From positions 1 through 64,000 of the forward strand of contig NZ_RQGD01000009.1 of the NCBI RefSeq assembly GCF_004770745.1: a stretch of DNA of 64,000 nt, in the 5' to 3' direction. The translations under genes and the position numbers were made by a program. The DNA is from Leptospira ognonensis. GTDB lineage: Bacteria; Spirochaetota; Leptospiria; Leptospirales; Leptospiraceae. This document shows, in pieces, positions 17,338 through 25,633 of the stretch (position 1 is the first letter of the stretch; each line of letters starts with the position of its first letter). The notes under the pieces were generated by a model. The model did no database searches. It had not been told where the DNA came from and was given only the letters and a program-made list of their open reading frames with translations.

Positions 17338-17604
17338 ATGGTCACAAAAGAACAAAAACAGCAGATCATTGCTACTTACGGTAGCAAGCCAAACGATACT
17401 GGATCTGCAGAAGTACAAATTGCTATCCTTGACACTCGCATCAAGGACCTTACTGAACATTTTAAAGTCAATAAAAAAGATTTCCATTCTCGCAGAGGTC
17501 TCATAGCGCTTGTTAACGCAAGGAAACGTATGCTTGAGTATCTTAAAAAAAGTAATATCGACAGTTATAGAAAGCTAATAGAAAAACTCGGTCTTAGGAA
17601 GTAA
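17338..17604 (+). CDS. rpsO: 30S ribosomal protein S15
   Basis: An 88-residue primary 16S rRNA-binding protein of the small-subunit platform. It has the conserved [22 protein letters not shown] and [20 protein letters not shown] segments and normal length. The start is the ATG at 17338; upstream in-frame sequence overlaps truB and is not S15-like. It lies between truB and pnp with a five-base gap to pnp. In other bacteria S15 represses its own mRNA; no obvious pseudoknot was identified here. Confidence 0.97.
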   Translation: MVTKEQKQQIIATYGSKPNDTGSAEVQIAILDTRIKDLTEHFKVNKKDFHSRRGLIALVNARKRMLEYLKKSNIDSYRKLIEKLGLRK

Positions 17605-17609
17605 CTCCT

Positions 17610-19700
17610 ATGGCTACAGAGTTTACTGGTTCTTGGGGTAGAGATTCTATCACCATCGAAACAGGCAAGTGGGCGAAACAAGCCCACGGTTCTGTTGTCT
17701 ATAAGACGGGGAACCTTGTTCTCCTAGCAACTGTTTGCGCTACAGATGAACCGAAAGAAGGACAAGACTTCTTTCCTCTTACCTGTGAATACTCTGAGAA
17801 AATGTATTCTGTTGGTCGTTTCCCAGGTGGATACTTCAAACGTGAATCCAAACCTCCAGAACACGAAGTTCTACTCTCTCGTATCATCGATAGACCCATT
17901 CGCCCTATGTTTCCAGAAGGTTACTTCTCGGAAGTTCAGCTCATGGTACAAGTTTTATCTGCGGATAAACAAGTCTCTGTTGCTGGTCACGCTATCAGTG
18001 CAGCTTCTGCCGCTCTAGCAGTGTCTCCGATTCCATTTGCAGGCCCAATTGCAGGGGCACGCATCGGACGTATTGGTTCCGAATTCATTCTCAATCCGAC
18101 AAACGAAGAAATGACGAGATCAGACTTAGATCTCATTGTTGCGGGAACCAAAGATGCGATCGTGATGATCGAAGGTGAAGCCTCTGAAATCTCGAAAGAC
18201 GATATGATGGCCGCTCTTCGTTTTGCTCAGGATGCTTTAAAAGTTGCGGTTGAGATGCAAGAAGCTCTTGCGGCAAAACATGGTATGCCCAAAAAACAAG
18301 TCGTTTTGAAGGCTCCTGACAAAGATCTTCATGCAAAAATCCGAGAGTTTGCTTTCAGTAGGTTGACGGCTGCGAATAAAAATGCGGACAAAGCGAAACG
18401 AAATGAAGACATCAAACTCATTAATAGTGAAACCGTAGCACATTTTAAAGAGTTACTGGCACCTGTTGATAAAACAAAAGACATCAAACATTACTTACAC
18501 GAATTGGAATATGAAGTCGTCCGTGAACTTGTACTTGGTGAAGGCATTCGTTTTGATGGGCGTAAAACCGATGAAATCCGTCAAATTTCTTGTGAGATTG
18601 ACGTGCTTCCTGGTCCTCACGGATCTGCGGTTTTCACACGTGGCCAAACTCAAAGTTTAGGTGTTATGACTCTGGGAACCACAAATGATAACCAGCGTTA
18701 TGAGACACTCGAAGGCCAAAAAGAAAAGAACTTCATGTTGCATTATAATTTTCCCGCATTTTCTGTGGGGGAAGTCAGACGGAATTCAGGTCCTGGCCGT
18801 CGTGAGATTGGACATGGTAACTTAGCGGAAAGAGCGATCAAAAAGGTACTCCCGTCACAGACAGAATTTCCTTATGTGATCAGGCTCGTTTCCGAAATCT
18901 TAGAATCTAACGGCTCATCTTCTATGGCATCTGTTTGTTCGGGCACTCTGGCACTTATGGCAGGCGGTGTTCCGATCAAGGCTCCTGTTTCTGGGATTGC
19001 CATGGGTCTTTTCAGTGATGAAAAGGGTAGGTTTGCAGTTCTTTCTGACATCGCAGGAATCGAAGATCACTTTGGTGATATGGACTTTAAACTCGCAGGG
19101 ACCAAAAAAGGCATCACAGCTTTCCAAATGGATCTAAAAGTCAACGGTCTTGGTTTAGAAGTTTTACAAAAAGCCATCGAACAGGCGCAAGTCGGCAGGG
19201 ACCACATCCTTGGAGAAATGAACAAAGCCATTTCTTCTGTGAAGGGTGACCTTTCTGCTACGGCTCCACGGATCACACAAAAACAAATTCCAAAAGATCG
19301 GATTGGCGAGCTCATTGGTCCTGGCGGTAAAATGATCCGCGCCATCACAGAACAATCTGGTGCTGAAATTTCTGTGGATGACACAGGTAAGGTGACGATT
19401 GCCTCTCCAAGTGAAGAATCCAAACAAAAAGCCATTGCCATGATTGATGGAATCTTTGAAGAAATCGAGATCGGTCGGGTCTATGATGGCGTTGTCAAAC
19501 GCATTGCTGATTTTGGAGCTTTCGTTGAGATTTTGCCAGGGAAAGAAGGCCTTTGCCATATCTCCAAACTCGACGTGAAACGTGTCCAATCTGTAAGAGA
19601 CGTGGTGACAGAAGGCCAAAAGGTCCAAGTCAAAGTGATTTCCGTAGATAAAACGGGAAAGATTGATCTATCCAGAAAAGACGTCCTTACTGACAATTAA
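17610..19700 (+). CDS. pnp: polyribonucleotide nucleotidyltransferase (PNPase)
   Basis: A 696-residue 3'-5' phosphorolytic exonuclease of RNA decay. Two RNase PH domains are separated by a helical domain. The second, catalytic one holds [19 protein letters not shown] and the Asp pair in the [18 protein letters not shown] segment. They are followed by KH ([20 protein letters not shown]) and S1 ([20 protein letters not shown]) RNA-binding domains. Length and order are standard. A ten-base-pair intercistronic hairpin follows the stop. Confidence 0.98.
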   Translation: MATEFTGSWGRDSITIETGKWAKQAHGSVVYKTGNLVLLATVCATDEPKEGQDFFPLTCEYSEKMYSVGRFPGGYFKRESKPPEHEVLLSRIIDRPIRPMFPEGYFSEVQLMVQVLSADKQVSVAGHAISAASAALAVSPIPFAGPIAGARIGRIGSEFILNPTNEEMTRSDLDLIVAGTKDAIVMIEGEASEISKDDMMAALRFAQDALKVAVEMQEALAAKHGMPKKQVVLKAPDKDLHAKIREFAFSRLTAANKNADKAKRNEDIKLINSETVAHFKELLAPVDKTKDIKHYLHELEYEVVRELVLGEGIRFDGRKTDEIRQISCEIDVLPGPHGSAVFTRGQTQSLGVMTLGTTNDNQRYETLEGQKEKNFMLHYNFPAFSVGEVRRNSGPGRREIGHGNLAERAIKKVLPSQTEFPYVIRLVSEILESNGSSSMASVCSGTLALMAGGVPIKAPVSGIAMGLFSDEKGRFAVLSDIAGIEDHFGDMDFKLAGTKKGITAFQMDLKVNGLGLEVLQKAIEQAQVGRDHILGEMNKAISSVKGDLSATAPRITQKQIPKDRIGELIGPGGKMIRAITEQSGAEISVDDTGKVTIASPSEESKQKAIAMIDGIFEEIEIGRVYDGVVKRIADFGAFVEILPGKEGLCHISKLDVKRVQSVRDVVTEGQKVQVKVISVDKTGKIDLSRKDVLTDN

Positions 19701-19707
19701 GACATTA

Positions 19708-19734
19708 CCCTCGGGACCTAATGGGTTCAGAGGG
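19708..19734 (+). promoter_or_regulatory. hairpin between pnp and the M16 peptidase gene
   Basis: CCCTC-g-GGACC-taatg-GGTTC-a-GAGGG forms ten pairs (one wobble) around one G-A mismatch. No T-run follows, so it is not an intrinsic terminator. Its 3' arm overlaps the start of GGGGAGG (19732-19738), the Shine-Dalgarno of the next gene, so it could limit translation or protect the upstream mRNA end. Confidence 0.45.
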
Positions 19735-19747
19735 GAGGTAGAGCTCT

Positions 19748-21025
19748 TTGCCATCTGATGAATTCAAACGTATTGTCCTTGCAAACGGACTCACCATCTT
19801 ATTCCAACCTATGAAACATGCTGCCTCTATGGCAGTAGGTTTGTTTTTAAAAGAAGGATCACTTGCTGAATCTAACCGTGAGCTAGGATATTTCCACTTC
19901 CTTGAGCATATGCTCTTTAAAGACTCGGAAACAAGAACCTCCAAGGAAATAGCATCCGAAATCGAAAGAGTTGGCGGAGTGCTCAATGGTTCTACCAGTA
20001 GAGAGTATACACAGTATTATGTAGTAGCTATTAAAGACAAGGCAGAGCTTGCCTTTGACATCCTATCTGATATGATCTTTCGTCCTCTTTTTCGTGAGGA
20101 AGACATCAAAATCGAAAAGGGTGTGGTCATCGAGGAGATGCGATCGTATGAAGATGCACCCGATGATTTTGTTTACGATTATTATTTTAGAAATATTTTC
20201 AAAAAATCGCCTTACGGTCGTGATATCATCGGCACCAAGGAATCGGTAACAGGTATTACACGAAAGTCGATCCGAAAATTTTACGAAAAACACTATTTCC
20301 CTGCAAATATGGTTTTATCGGTCTCAGGAAATTTGAAATGGGAAGAAGTGATCAAACTTGCAGAGAAGTATTTTTTCTTTGAGAATCCTAAAGGCAAAGT
20401 CAGCAGTCCTGTCGTCATCAAAGCTCCTAAAAAAAGTTTTACGAAACATTTAGAAAAAAGGAAAATCGAGCAGTTTAATGTCATGCTCGGTGCGAGCGGA
20501 GTTCCGCGTGACTTCCGTTCGGTGACAGTAATTCAATTGCTCTCAACAATCCTTGGTGGGGGAATGGCTTCTAGGCTTTTCCAAAACATACGTGAAAAAG
20601 AGGGTCTTTGTTATTCTATCTATTGTTTTCCTTCCTTCTATCGCACGACAGGCCTTTTTTCCATTTCCTGCGCCACCTCTCGCGAAAAAGCCAATCGGTG
20701 TATCACTCTGGTCCTAGAAGAACTCCGTGCCATAGTTCGTGACGGTTTTCTAGCAAAAGAGCTCGAAGACGCCAAGTCAAATCAGTTAGGTGGGATGGCA
20801 ATTGGCTATGAATTGCCGGAAAATCGCATGAACAACATCGGCCTCCAAGACATTTACTTTGGTAAATACTACCCCTTGCAAGCGCGTATGGATGCCCTCA
20901 AAAGTGTGACTCTTCCTGAACTGAATGCCATGGCAAAAAAGATCTTTAGCGTTCCCAACCTACATCTTTCTTGTGTAGGCGATATGAAGGACTCCGAATT
21001 TCAAAAAATTCCGACGAAACTATGA
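19748..21025 (+). CDS. M16-family zinc metallopeptidase (processing-peptidase type)
   Basis: A 425-residue single-unit M16B peptidase. The inverted zinc motif HFLEHMLF (H-x-x-E-H) is near residue 53, and the third ligand Glu lies in EKGVVIEEMRSYEDAP about 75 residues on. A second inactive-like half (LGGGMASRLFQNIREKEGLCYSI) matches the R/Y motif that binds substrate. The start is TTG at 19748 with GGGGAGG upstream. Its position after pnp is shared with many bacteria. Cytoplasmic, as no signal is seen. The substrate is unknown. Confidence 0.92.
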   Translation: MPSDEFKRIVLANGLTILFQPMKHAASMAVGLFLKEGSLAESNRELGYFHFLEHMLFKDSETRTSKEIASEIERVGGVLNGSTSREYTQYYVVAIKDKAELAFDILSDMIFRPLFREEDIKIEKGVVIEEMRSYEDAPDDFVYDYYFRNIFKKSPYGRDIIGTKESVTGITRKSIRKFYEKHYFPANMVLSVSGNLKWEEVIKLAEKYFFFENPKGKVSSPVVIKAPKKSFTKHLEKRKIEQFNVMLGASGVPRDFRSVTVIQLLSTILGGGMASRLFQNIREKEGLCYSIYCFPSFYRTTGLFSISCATSREKANRCITLVLEELRAIVRDGFLAKELEDAKSNQLGGMAIGYELPENRMNNIGLQDIYFGKYYPLQARMDALKSVTLPELNAMAKKIFSVPNLHLSCVGDMKDSEFQKIPTKL

Positions 21026-21459
21026 TCCAGGTCCAAATCCAGAAGACGCGGGAGGGCGCTGAGCTCCCCGAGAGAAAGACGAATGGGGCCGCCGGCTACG
21101 ACCTTTCTGCCTGTCTAGAGGCAGACCTCATCCTACCCTTGGGAAAAGTTACTTTTGTTCCGACGGGGCTTTCCTTGGCGATTCCTTTGGGATTTGAAGG
21201 ACAAATTCGGCCTAGGTCTGGCTTTTCTACCAAACACAGGATTCTCATGCCAAATGCGCCGGGGACCATCGACTCTGATTACAGGGGGGAGATCCTTGTG
21301 CCGCTTCTCAATTTAGGAGAAGAGGATTTTGTTCTGAGTCATGGAACCCGCATTGCCCAAATCCTCATCAAACGCTACGAGGTCGTAAATTTCCAACTCG
21401 TTGACGTCCTGGATGAAACGGAGCGAGGAAGTGGTGGATTTGGGAGCACCGGGAAATAA
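21022..21459 (+). CDS. dut: dUTP diphosphatase
   Basis: A 145-residue trimeric dUTPase, converting dUTP to dUMP and preventing uracil incorporation. All five motifs are visible: AAGYDLSA, RPRSGFS, APGTIDSDYRGEI, GTRIAQIL and the C-terminal RGSGGFGSTG. It starts at the ATG overlapping the peptidase stop (ATGA), so it is translationally coupled. Length is normal. Confidence 0.97.
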   Translation: MIQVQIQKTREGAELPERKTNGAAGYDLSACLEADLILPLGKVTFVPTGLSLAIPLGFEGQIRPRSGFSTKHRILMPNAPGTIDSDYRGEILVPLLNLGEEDFVLSHGTRIAQILIKRYEVVNFQLVDVLDETERGSGGFGSTGK

Positions 21460-21532
21460 GACATAAAACAGAAAAAAGACACTTCAGCACTTTTTAAATC
21501 TAACCGATAGGTTTCAAAAGAGGTGCATTTAT

Positions 21533-22330
21533 ATGATGAGGTCACTTTGGACCGGCGCTACCGGAATGATTGCTCAGCAATTTCATATTGATACAGTTGC
21601 CAACAACCTAGCAAACGTAAATACAACAGGTTTCAAAAAGAACCGTGTCGATTTCGAAGATTTGGTATACCAACACCAAGTCCTTGCGGGCACACCTGCA
21701 TCCTCTGTTTCTGAAATTCCAACCGGAGTCAACGTGGGTCATGGGGTTAAAACTGCCGCCACACAGAAGTTATTCGAAATCGGATCTTTTCAAGCCACTG
21801 GAAATAAATTAGACCTAGCGCTTACTGGTGAAATGGGATTTTTCAAAATCCAAATGCCTGATGGCACTTTCTCCTATAGCAGGGATGGATCTTTTAAAAT
21901 CGATTCCAACCAGCAAGTGGTAACCTCCAATGGATATCTTTTAGAACCACCAATCATCCTCCCTGAAAATGCGATATTAAATACGCTTATGGTTGCCGAA
22001 GAAGGCGAAGTCACAGTAAAGATTGGTAATGACATCCGACCTACGACGATTGGACAGATCGAACTTTATCGTTTTGTGAACCCGGCTGGACTTCAGGCAG
22101 TGGGGAAAAACTTATTTCGTGAGACAGTGGCCTCCGGACCCGAGATTCCAGGAATGCCTGGACAAGAAGGTTATGGTGGGGTTTTGCAAGGTTTCTTAGA
22201 AATGAGTAACGTAAAGATCGTAGAGGAAATGGTAAATATGATCGTTGCCCAAAGAGCTTACGAATCAAATTCAAAAACGATCCAAACCTCAGATAACATG
22301 CTATCGACGGCGATTGGGTTAAAACGTTAA
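21533..22330 (+). CDS. flgG: flagellar distal rod protein FlgG
   Basis: A 265-residue axial protein of the periplasmic flagellum's distal rod. It has the N-terminal rod motif TVANNLANVNTTGFKKNRVDFEDL and the C-terminal helix VKIVEEMVNMIVAQRAYESNSK, both typical of FlgG. Two adjacent ATGs are possible (21533 or 21536), with AAGAGGTG upstream. It is the first gene of a flgG-flgA-flgH-flgI-flgJ run. Confidence 0.95.
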   Translation: MMRSLWTGATGMIAQQFHIDTVANNLANVNTTGFKKNRVDFEDLVYQHQVLAGTPASSVSEIPTGVNVGHGVKTAATQKLFEIGSFQATGNKLDLALTGEMGFFKIQMPDGTFSYSRDGSFKIDSNQQVVTSNGYLLEPPIILPENAILNTLMVAEEGEVTVKIGNDIRPTTIGQIELYRFVNPAGLQAVGKNLFRETVASGPEIPGMPGQEGYGGVLQGFLEMSNVKIVEEMVNMIVAQRAYESNSKTIQTSDNMLSTAIGLKR

Positions 22331-22358
22331 TTCGGGGATATTAGATTAACTTAAAAAA

Positions 22359-23294
22359 ATGAAAGCACTTGCACTCCTACTCATTATGTTTGTTTCGATC
22401 CCGTATGATGCGGAACAAAACCAAAAAGGAATCTCACTCTATTTGAAACCTCGCGCAGTTTTGAAGTCGGGAGAGGTGAGAGCAAGTGACATTCTAAATT
22501 GGAAATCAAACACGGATCCGATTTTATATTCCGACTTAAAATCTCCTATGGTTGTAAGTGCCATTGAGATTGCAGAGCGCCTTTTAGAGGTAACCAAAAA
22601 ATCTGGCGGGGACGATGCAACATATGAAATTGGTGGTACCACTTCTAATATCGTCCCTCTGACTTCTGTTTGGGGAAAAGAAAAACTCGAAAACTTTTTA
22701 CGTAACGAACTCGGCAAAAATATCTATTTTACTCCTGAGAATTTTAAAATCTACTACGAAGGTCCCGGTGTCGCATTACCAGAAAAGAATGTAACCTTTG
22801 TTTGGAGAAAATTTGGTCAGAATATCCACGGCGGGAAACGAATTTTTCCTTTAGATGTAATGTACGAAGATAAACTCATTTACTCGACACCTGTGAGTTT
22901 TATCATCGAAGAAAAAAAAGAAGCCTGGTTTACGAAACGAAATATTGAACCAAAGGAAATTTTACAATCTTATGATATAGAAAAACGTTCTTTTTTCACC
23001 TCTGATCACAATACGGAATACGACCTGGAAAATCCTGTTGGAAAAACGGCACTCAATGCAATTCCAGAAGGAATGCCATTGCAGAGAAAACAAACTAGAA
23101 GGTTGCATCTTGTCGAACGCGGGAGTGAAGTAAGTCTTATCTATACATCTGGTAACATCATGGTGAAGGTAAGAACCCGTGCTCTTGTATCGGGCAATGA
23201 AGGTGAAATGATAGATCTACTCAATCTATCTTCCAATAAAAAATTAAAAGGAAAAATCCAATCAGCAGGCATATGTTTGCTAGGTGGTGTATAA
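22359..23294 (+). CDS. flgA: flagella basal-body P-ring formation protein FlgA
   Basis: A 311-residue exported protein with a signal peptide (MKALALLLIMFVSIPYDA). Its last ~130 residues form the SAF domain (AWFTKRNIEPKEILQSYDIEKR, ...NPVGKTALNAIPEGMPLQRKQ...) found in FlgA, the periplasmic chaperone for P-ring assembly. The N-terminal half is poorly conserved. Assignment rests on the SAF part and on the immediate flgH and flgI neighbours; flgH starts at the next base. Confidence 0.85.
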   Translation: MKALALLLIMFVSIPYDAEQNQKGISLYLKPRAVLKSGEVRASDILNWKSNTDPILYSDLKSPMVVSAIEIAERLLEVTKKSGGDDATYEIGGTTSNIVPLTSVWGKEKLENFLRNELGKNIYFTPENFKIYYEGPGVALPEKNVTFVWRKFGQNIHGGKRIFPLDVMYEDKLIYSTPVSFIIEEKKEAWFTKRNIEPKEILQSYDIEKRSFFTSDHNTEYDLENPVGKTALNAIPEGMPLQRKQTRRLHLVERGSEVSLIYTSGNIMVKVRTRALVSGNEGEMIDLLNLSSNKKLKGKIQSAGICLLGGV

Positions 23295-24032
23295 ATGATC
23301 GGATTCCTTAGATACTTTTTTCGGATTAAGCTTTCTTTTCTAATTCTTGCAAGTCTTGTTACGTTTTTCCCAGATCTATTTGATGGATTTCGTTTAAAAA
23401 AGACATCGGATCATAGTTCTAACTTATCAGCCGAATCACTTTGGCGAGATAAGGATCCCTATTCCTATCCGCGAGTTGTTTCTCCAGGCACAGTCGTGAA
23501 GGTAATTCTCAAATCAAGTTTGAAAATTGAATATGAGTCAGAATATAAAGCGACCTTCGAGAATGATATTCGCACAGTACCTGACAAAAAAATAATTTCA
23601 GATCTTCCGAGTTTCACGACCAATAATACGTATATGCGATCCAAAGTCGGAAAATCCAAGACAAACGGTAAAATTTTAGGAACGATGGCAGTTATTGTGA
23701 CTAGTATTGATCCAGGATCTGGAAACTTGGAACTAGAGGGGTCGAAGACTTACTCTTATGGTGAAGAGCGCATTAATCTACGTTTGTCGGGAACCATCTC
23801 TCCTGGTGACTTAGACAAAAATAAGAATATTTCCAGTGATAGTGTGGCCAATTTGAGAGTGGAATTCCAGGGAACACTCAGCCCGAAAGAGCTATCGGAT
23901 CCAAATGTTCAATTGAAAACAATCACTAATCCCGACGGAACCGTAACAAGAAAAGCAGAACTTTCTGATACAGAAAAGCAGGAATTGATCATGAAGAACA
24001 TAAAACGAGTTCTAGGTGAGAGCAACCAATGA
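23295..24032 (+). CDS. flgH: flagellar L-ring-like protein FlgH
   Basis: A 245-residue exported protein with the FlgH pattern: SAESLWRD near residue 50, VSPGTVVKVILKS, a central TSIDPGSGNLELEGSKTYSYGEERINLRLSGTI stretch and SDSVANLRVEFQGTL. Unlike typical FlgH, the N-terminal hydrophobic region (LSFLILASLVTFFPDLF) has no Cys and so no lipobox; the protein would not be lipidated. It abuts flgA and overlaps flgI by four bases. Confidence 0.88.
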   Translation: MIGFLRYFFRIKLSFLILASLVTFFPDLFDGFRLKKTSDHSSNLSAESLWRDKDPYSYPRVVSPGTVVKVILKSSLKIEYESEYKATFENDIRTVPDKKIISDLPSFTTNNTYMRSKVGKSKTNGKILGTMAVIVTSIDPGSGNLELEGSKTYSYGEERINLRLSGTISPGDLDKNKNISSDSVANLRVEFQGTLSPKELSDPNVQLKTITNPDGTVTRKAELSDTEKQELIMKNIKRVLGESNQ

Positions 24033-25138
24033 AATTACTATACCACAATTTAAAGTCGTTTTGTGTTCTATTACTATTCTTTCTCATCTATTTGTTGCTA
24101 TCTGCGGATGCAATCTTTGCCGTAGAAATCCGATTGAAAGATGTAGCCCGAATCAATGCCATCCGTGAAAACCAGGTCACTGGTTTTGGGCTCGTTGTTG
24201 GACTGAATGGAACCGGTGATACAAAAAATCCGCTTACCGAAGAAGCCTTACAGAATTATCTCTCAGGTCTTGGAGTAAATACCAAACGTTCCATGCGCGA
24301 AGCCAGAAATACGGCAAGTGTAATGATCTCTGCTAACGTACCTGTCAATTTAAAGGAAGGAGACAGAATTGATGTGCTGGTTTCCTCACTCGGAGATGCT
24401 CGTTCACTGGAGGGTGGTGTACTACTCCAATCTCCCTTAAAGGCAGGGAATGGTGACACCATCGCCGTTGCCTCCGGTGTGATGGTGTTTGGTGGAAAGG
24501 ATAAAAAGGGCAGAGGTTTATCTGAAAAGAAAGGCGGTTCCAATACAGGACTTATACCTGGTGGTGCCATTTTAGAGCGGGCACTTGTTAGTCCACCGAT
24601 TGTAAAGTCGGTAAAGGTATCCTTACTTGAGCGTGATTATTCTACGTTAAATAGCATTGTCGAGGCAATTACGACAACATTGGGTGTGACTCCTGAAGTG
24701 GTTTCGGGAACAGAGATCTTGGTTCCCGTCCCGCAATCGTTGCCGGAGGGTGCGGAAGTGCAAAATGCTCCGAAGCTCGATTTAGCGTTTTTGGCAAAAT
24801 TGGAAAATCTAACCATTACGCCTGAAGTGTCAGCGAGAGTGGTCATCAATGAAAGGACAGGTACCATTGTTATGGGTGCCAATATTGCCATTGATGAGGT
24901 GGCAATTTCTCAAACCGGACTGACCATACAAGTTGCAAACAACAGTAAGATGAGGTATTTTTTTCCGATGCCTGAACAAGAAAAAGGAGAATCAGCCTTT
25001 GTTCTAAAGGAAGCGACACAAGTGTCCGATGTTGTAGATGCATTGAATAAAGTAGGGGCATCCACGAAAGATATTATCTCGATTTTGGAAGCCTTAAAAA
25101 AACAAGGCGCTTTAAGAGCTGAGCTCATCATTCAATAA
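24029..25138 (+). CDS. flgI: flagellar P-ring protein FlgI
   Basis: A 369-residue P-ring protein with a signal peptide (LLLFFLIYLLLSADAIFA). It has the classic VARINAIRENQVTGFGLVVGL, LSGLGVN, ASVMISANVP, DVLVSSLGDARSLEGGVLLQSPL and C-terminal VSDVVDALNKVGASTKDIISIL motifs. Length is normal. The start overlaps the flgH stop (ATGA). It would form the bushing around the rod in the peptidoglycan layer. Confidence 0.96.
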   Translation: MKLLYHNLKSFCVLLLFFLIYLLLSADAIFAVEIRLKDVARINAIRENQVTGFGLVVGLNGTGDTKNPLTEEALQNYLSGLGVNTKRSMREARNTASVMISANVPVNLKEGDRIDVLVSSLGDARSLEGGVLLQSPLKAGNGDTIAVASGVMVFGGKDKKGRGLSEKKGGSNTGLIPGGAILERALVSPPIVKSVKVSLLERDYSTLNSIVEAITTTLGVTPEVVSGTEILVPVPQSLPEGAEVQNAPKLDLAFLAKLENLTITPEVSARVVINERTGTIVMGANIAIDEVAISQTGLTIQVANNSKMRYFFPMPEQEKGESAFVLKEATQVSDVVDALNKVGASTKDIISILEALKKQGALRAELIIQ

Positions 25139-25147
25139 GGTAAAGAC

Positions 25148-25633
25148 ATGGATATTTTTTCTGTACAAGATTATAGCTCTAGAATTTCAAGATCGAGAGA
25201 TGAACAAGTCCTCGGAAAGATGGAAGCGTTAAAAAAGGCTGAGAGAGAAAGCGGGTCAGAGAAAAAACAATCTGATTTTGAGAAGTTGATGTCAGACCGA
25301 CCAGAGCTGCAAGGAAAGGTGAGTAGTTCTGGCTTAAGTGTTCCGCAAAATATAAAGGCTGAAATCGCCGCGGATCCTTACCGAAAAAAACTATTTGATG
25401 CAAGTGTGGAATTTGAATCCGTTTTCGTTAAAATGATGCTCAAAGAAATGAAAAATTCCGTACATAAAGAAAAGCTTATTGATGGCGGTTATGCGGAAGA
25501 AATTTTCGAAGATATGTTATACGATGAGTACTCGAAAGATATTTCAAAAAATGAATCACTAGGTATGGCGGAGCAAATTTACAAACAAATGTCTGCACTG
25601 CTTCCGCCAGTAAAATCAAATTTCTATCAATAA
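25148..25633 (+). CDS. flgJ: rod-binding protein, FlgJ N-terminal domain only
   Basis: A 161-residue protein whose residues ~75-150 match the FlgJ rod-binding domain (FDASVEFESVFVKMMLKEMKNS, EIFEDMLYDEYSKDIS, GMAEQIYKQM). The muramidase domain present in enterobacterial FlgJ is absent, as in other single-domain forms; another enzyme would open the peptidoglycan. The first ~70 residues are charged and probably disordered. It ends the flagellar operon, directly abutting the convergent YihY gene. Confidence 0.85.
   Translation: MDIFSVQDYSSRISRSRDEQVLGKMEALKKAERESGSEKKQSDFEKLMSDRPELQGKVSSSGLSVPQNIKAEIAADPYRKKLFDASVEFESVFVKMMLKEMKNSVHKEKLIDGGYAEEIFEDMLYDEYSKDISKNESLGMAEQIYKQMSALLPPVKSNFYQ

Noticed and set aside
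21503..21510. ACCGATAG upstream of flgG, similar to the sigma-28 -10 (GCCGATAA)
   Set aside because: No TAAA-type -35 at the required 15-base spacing, so the match is not better than chance for an AT-rich leader.
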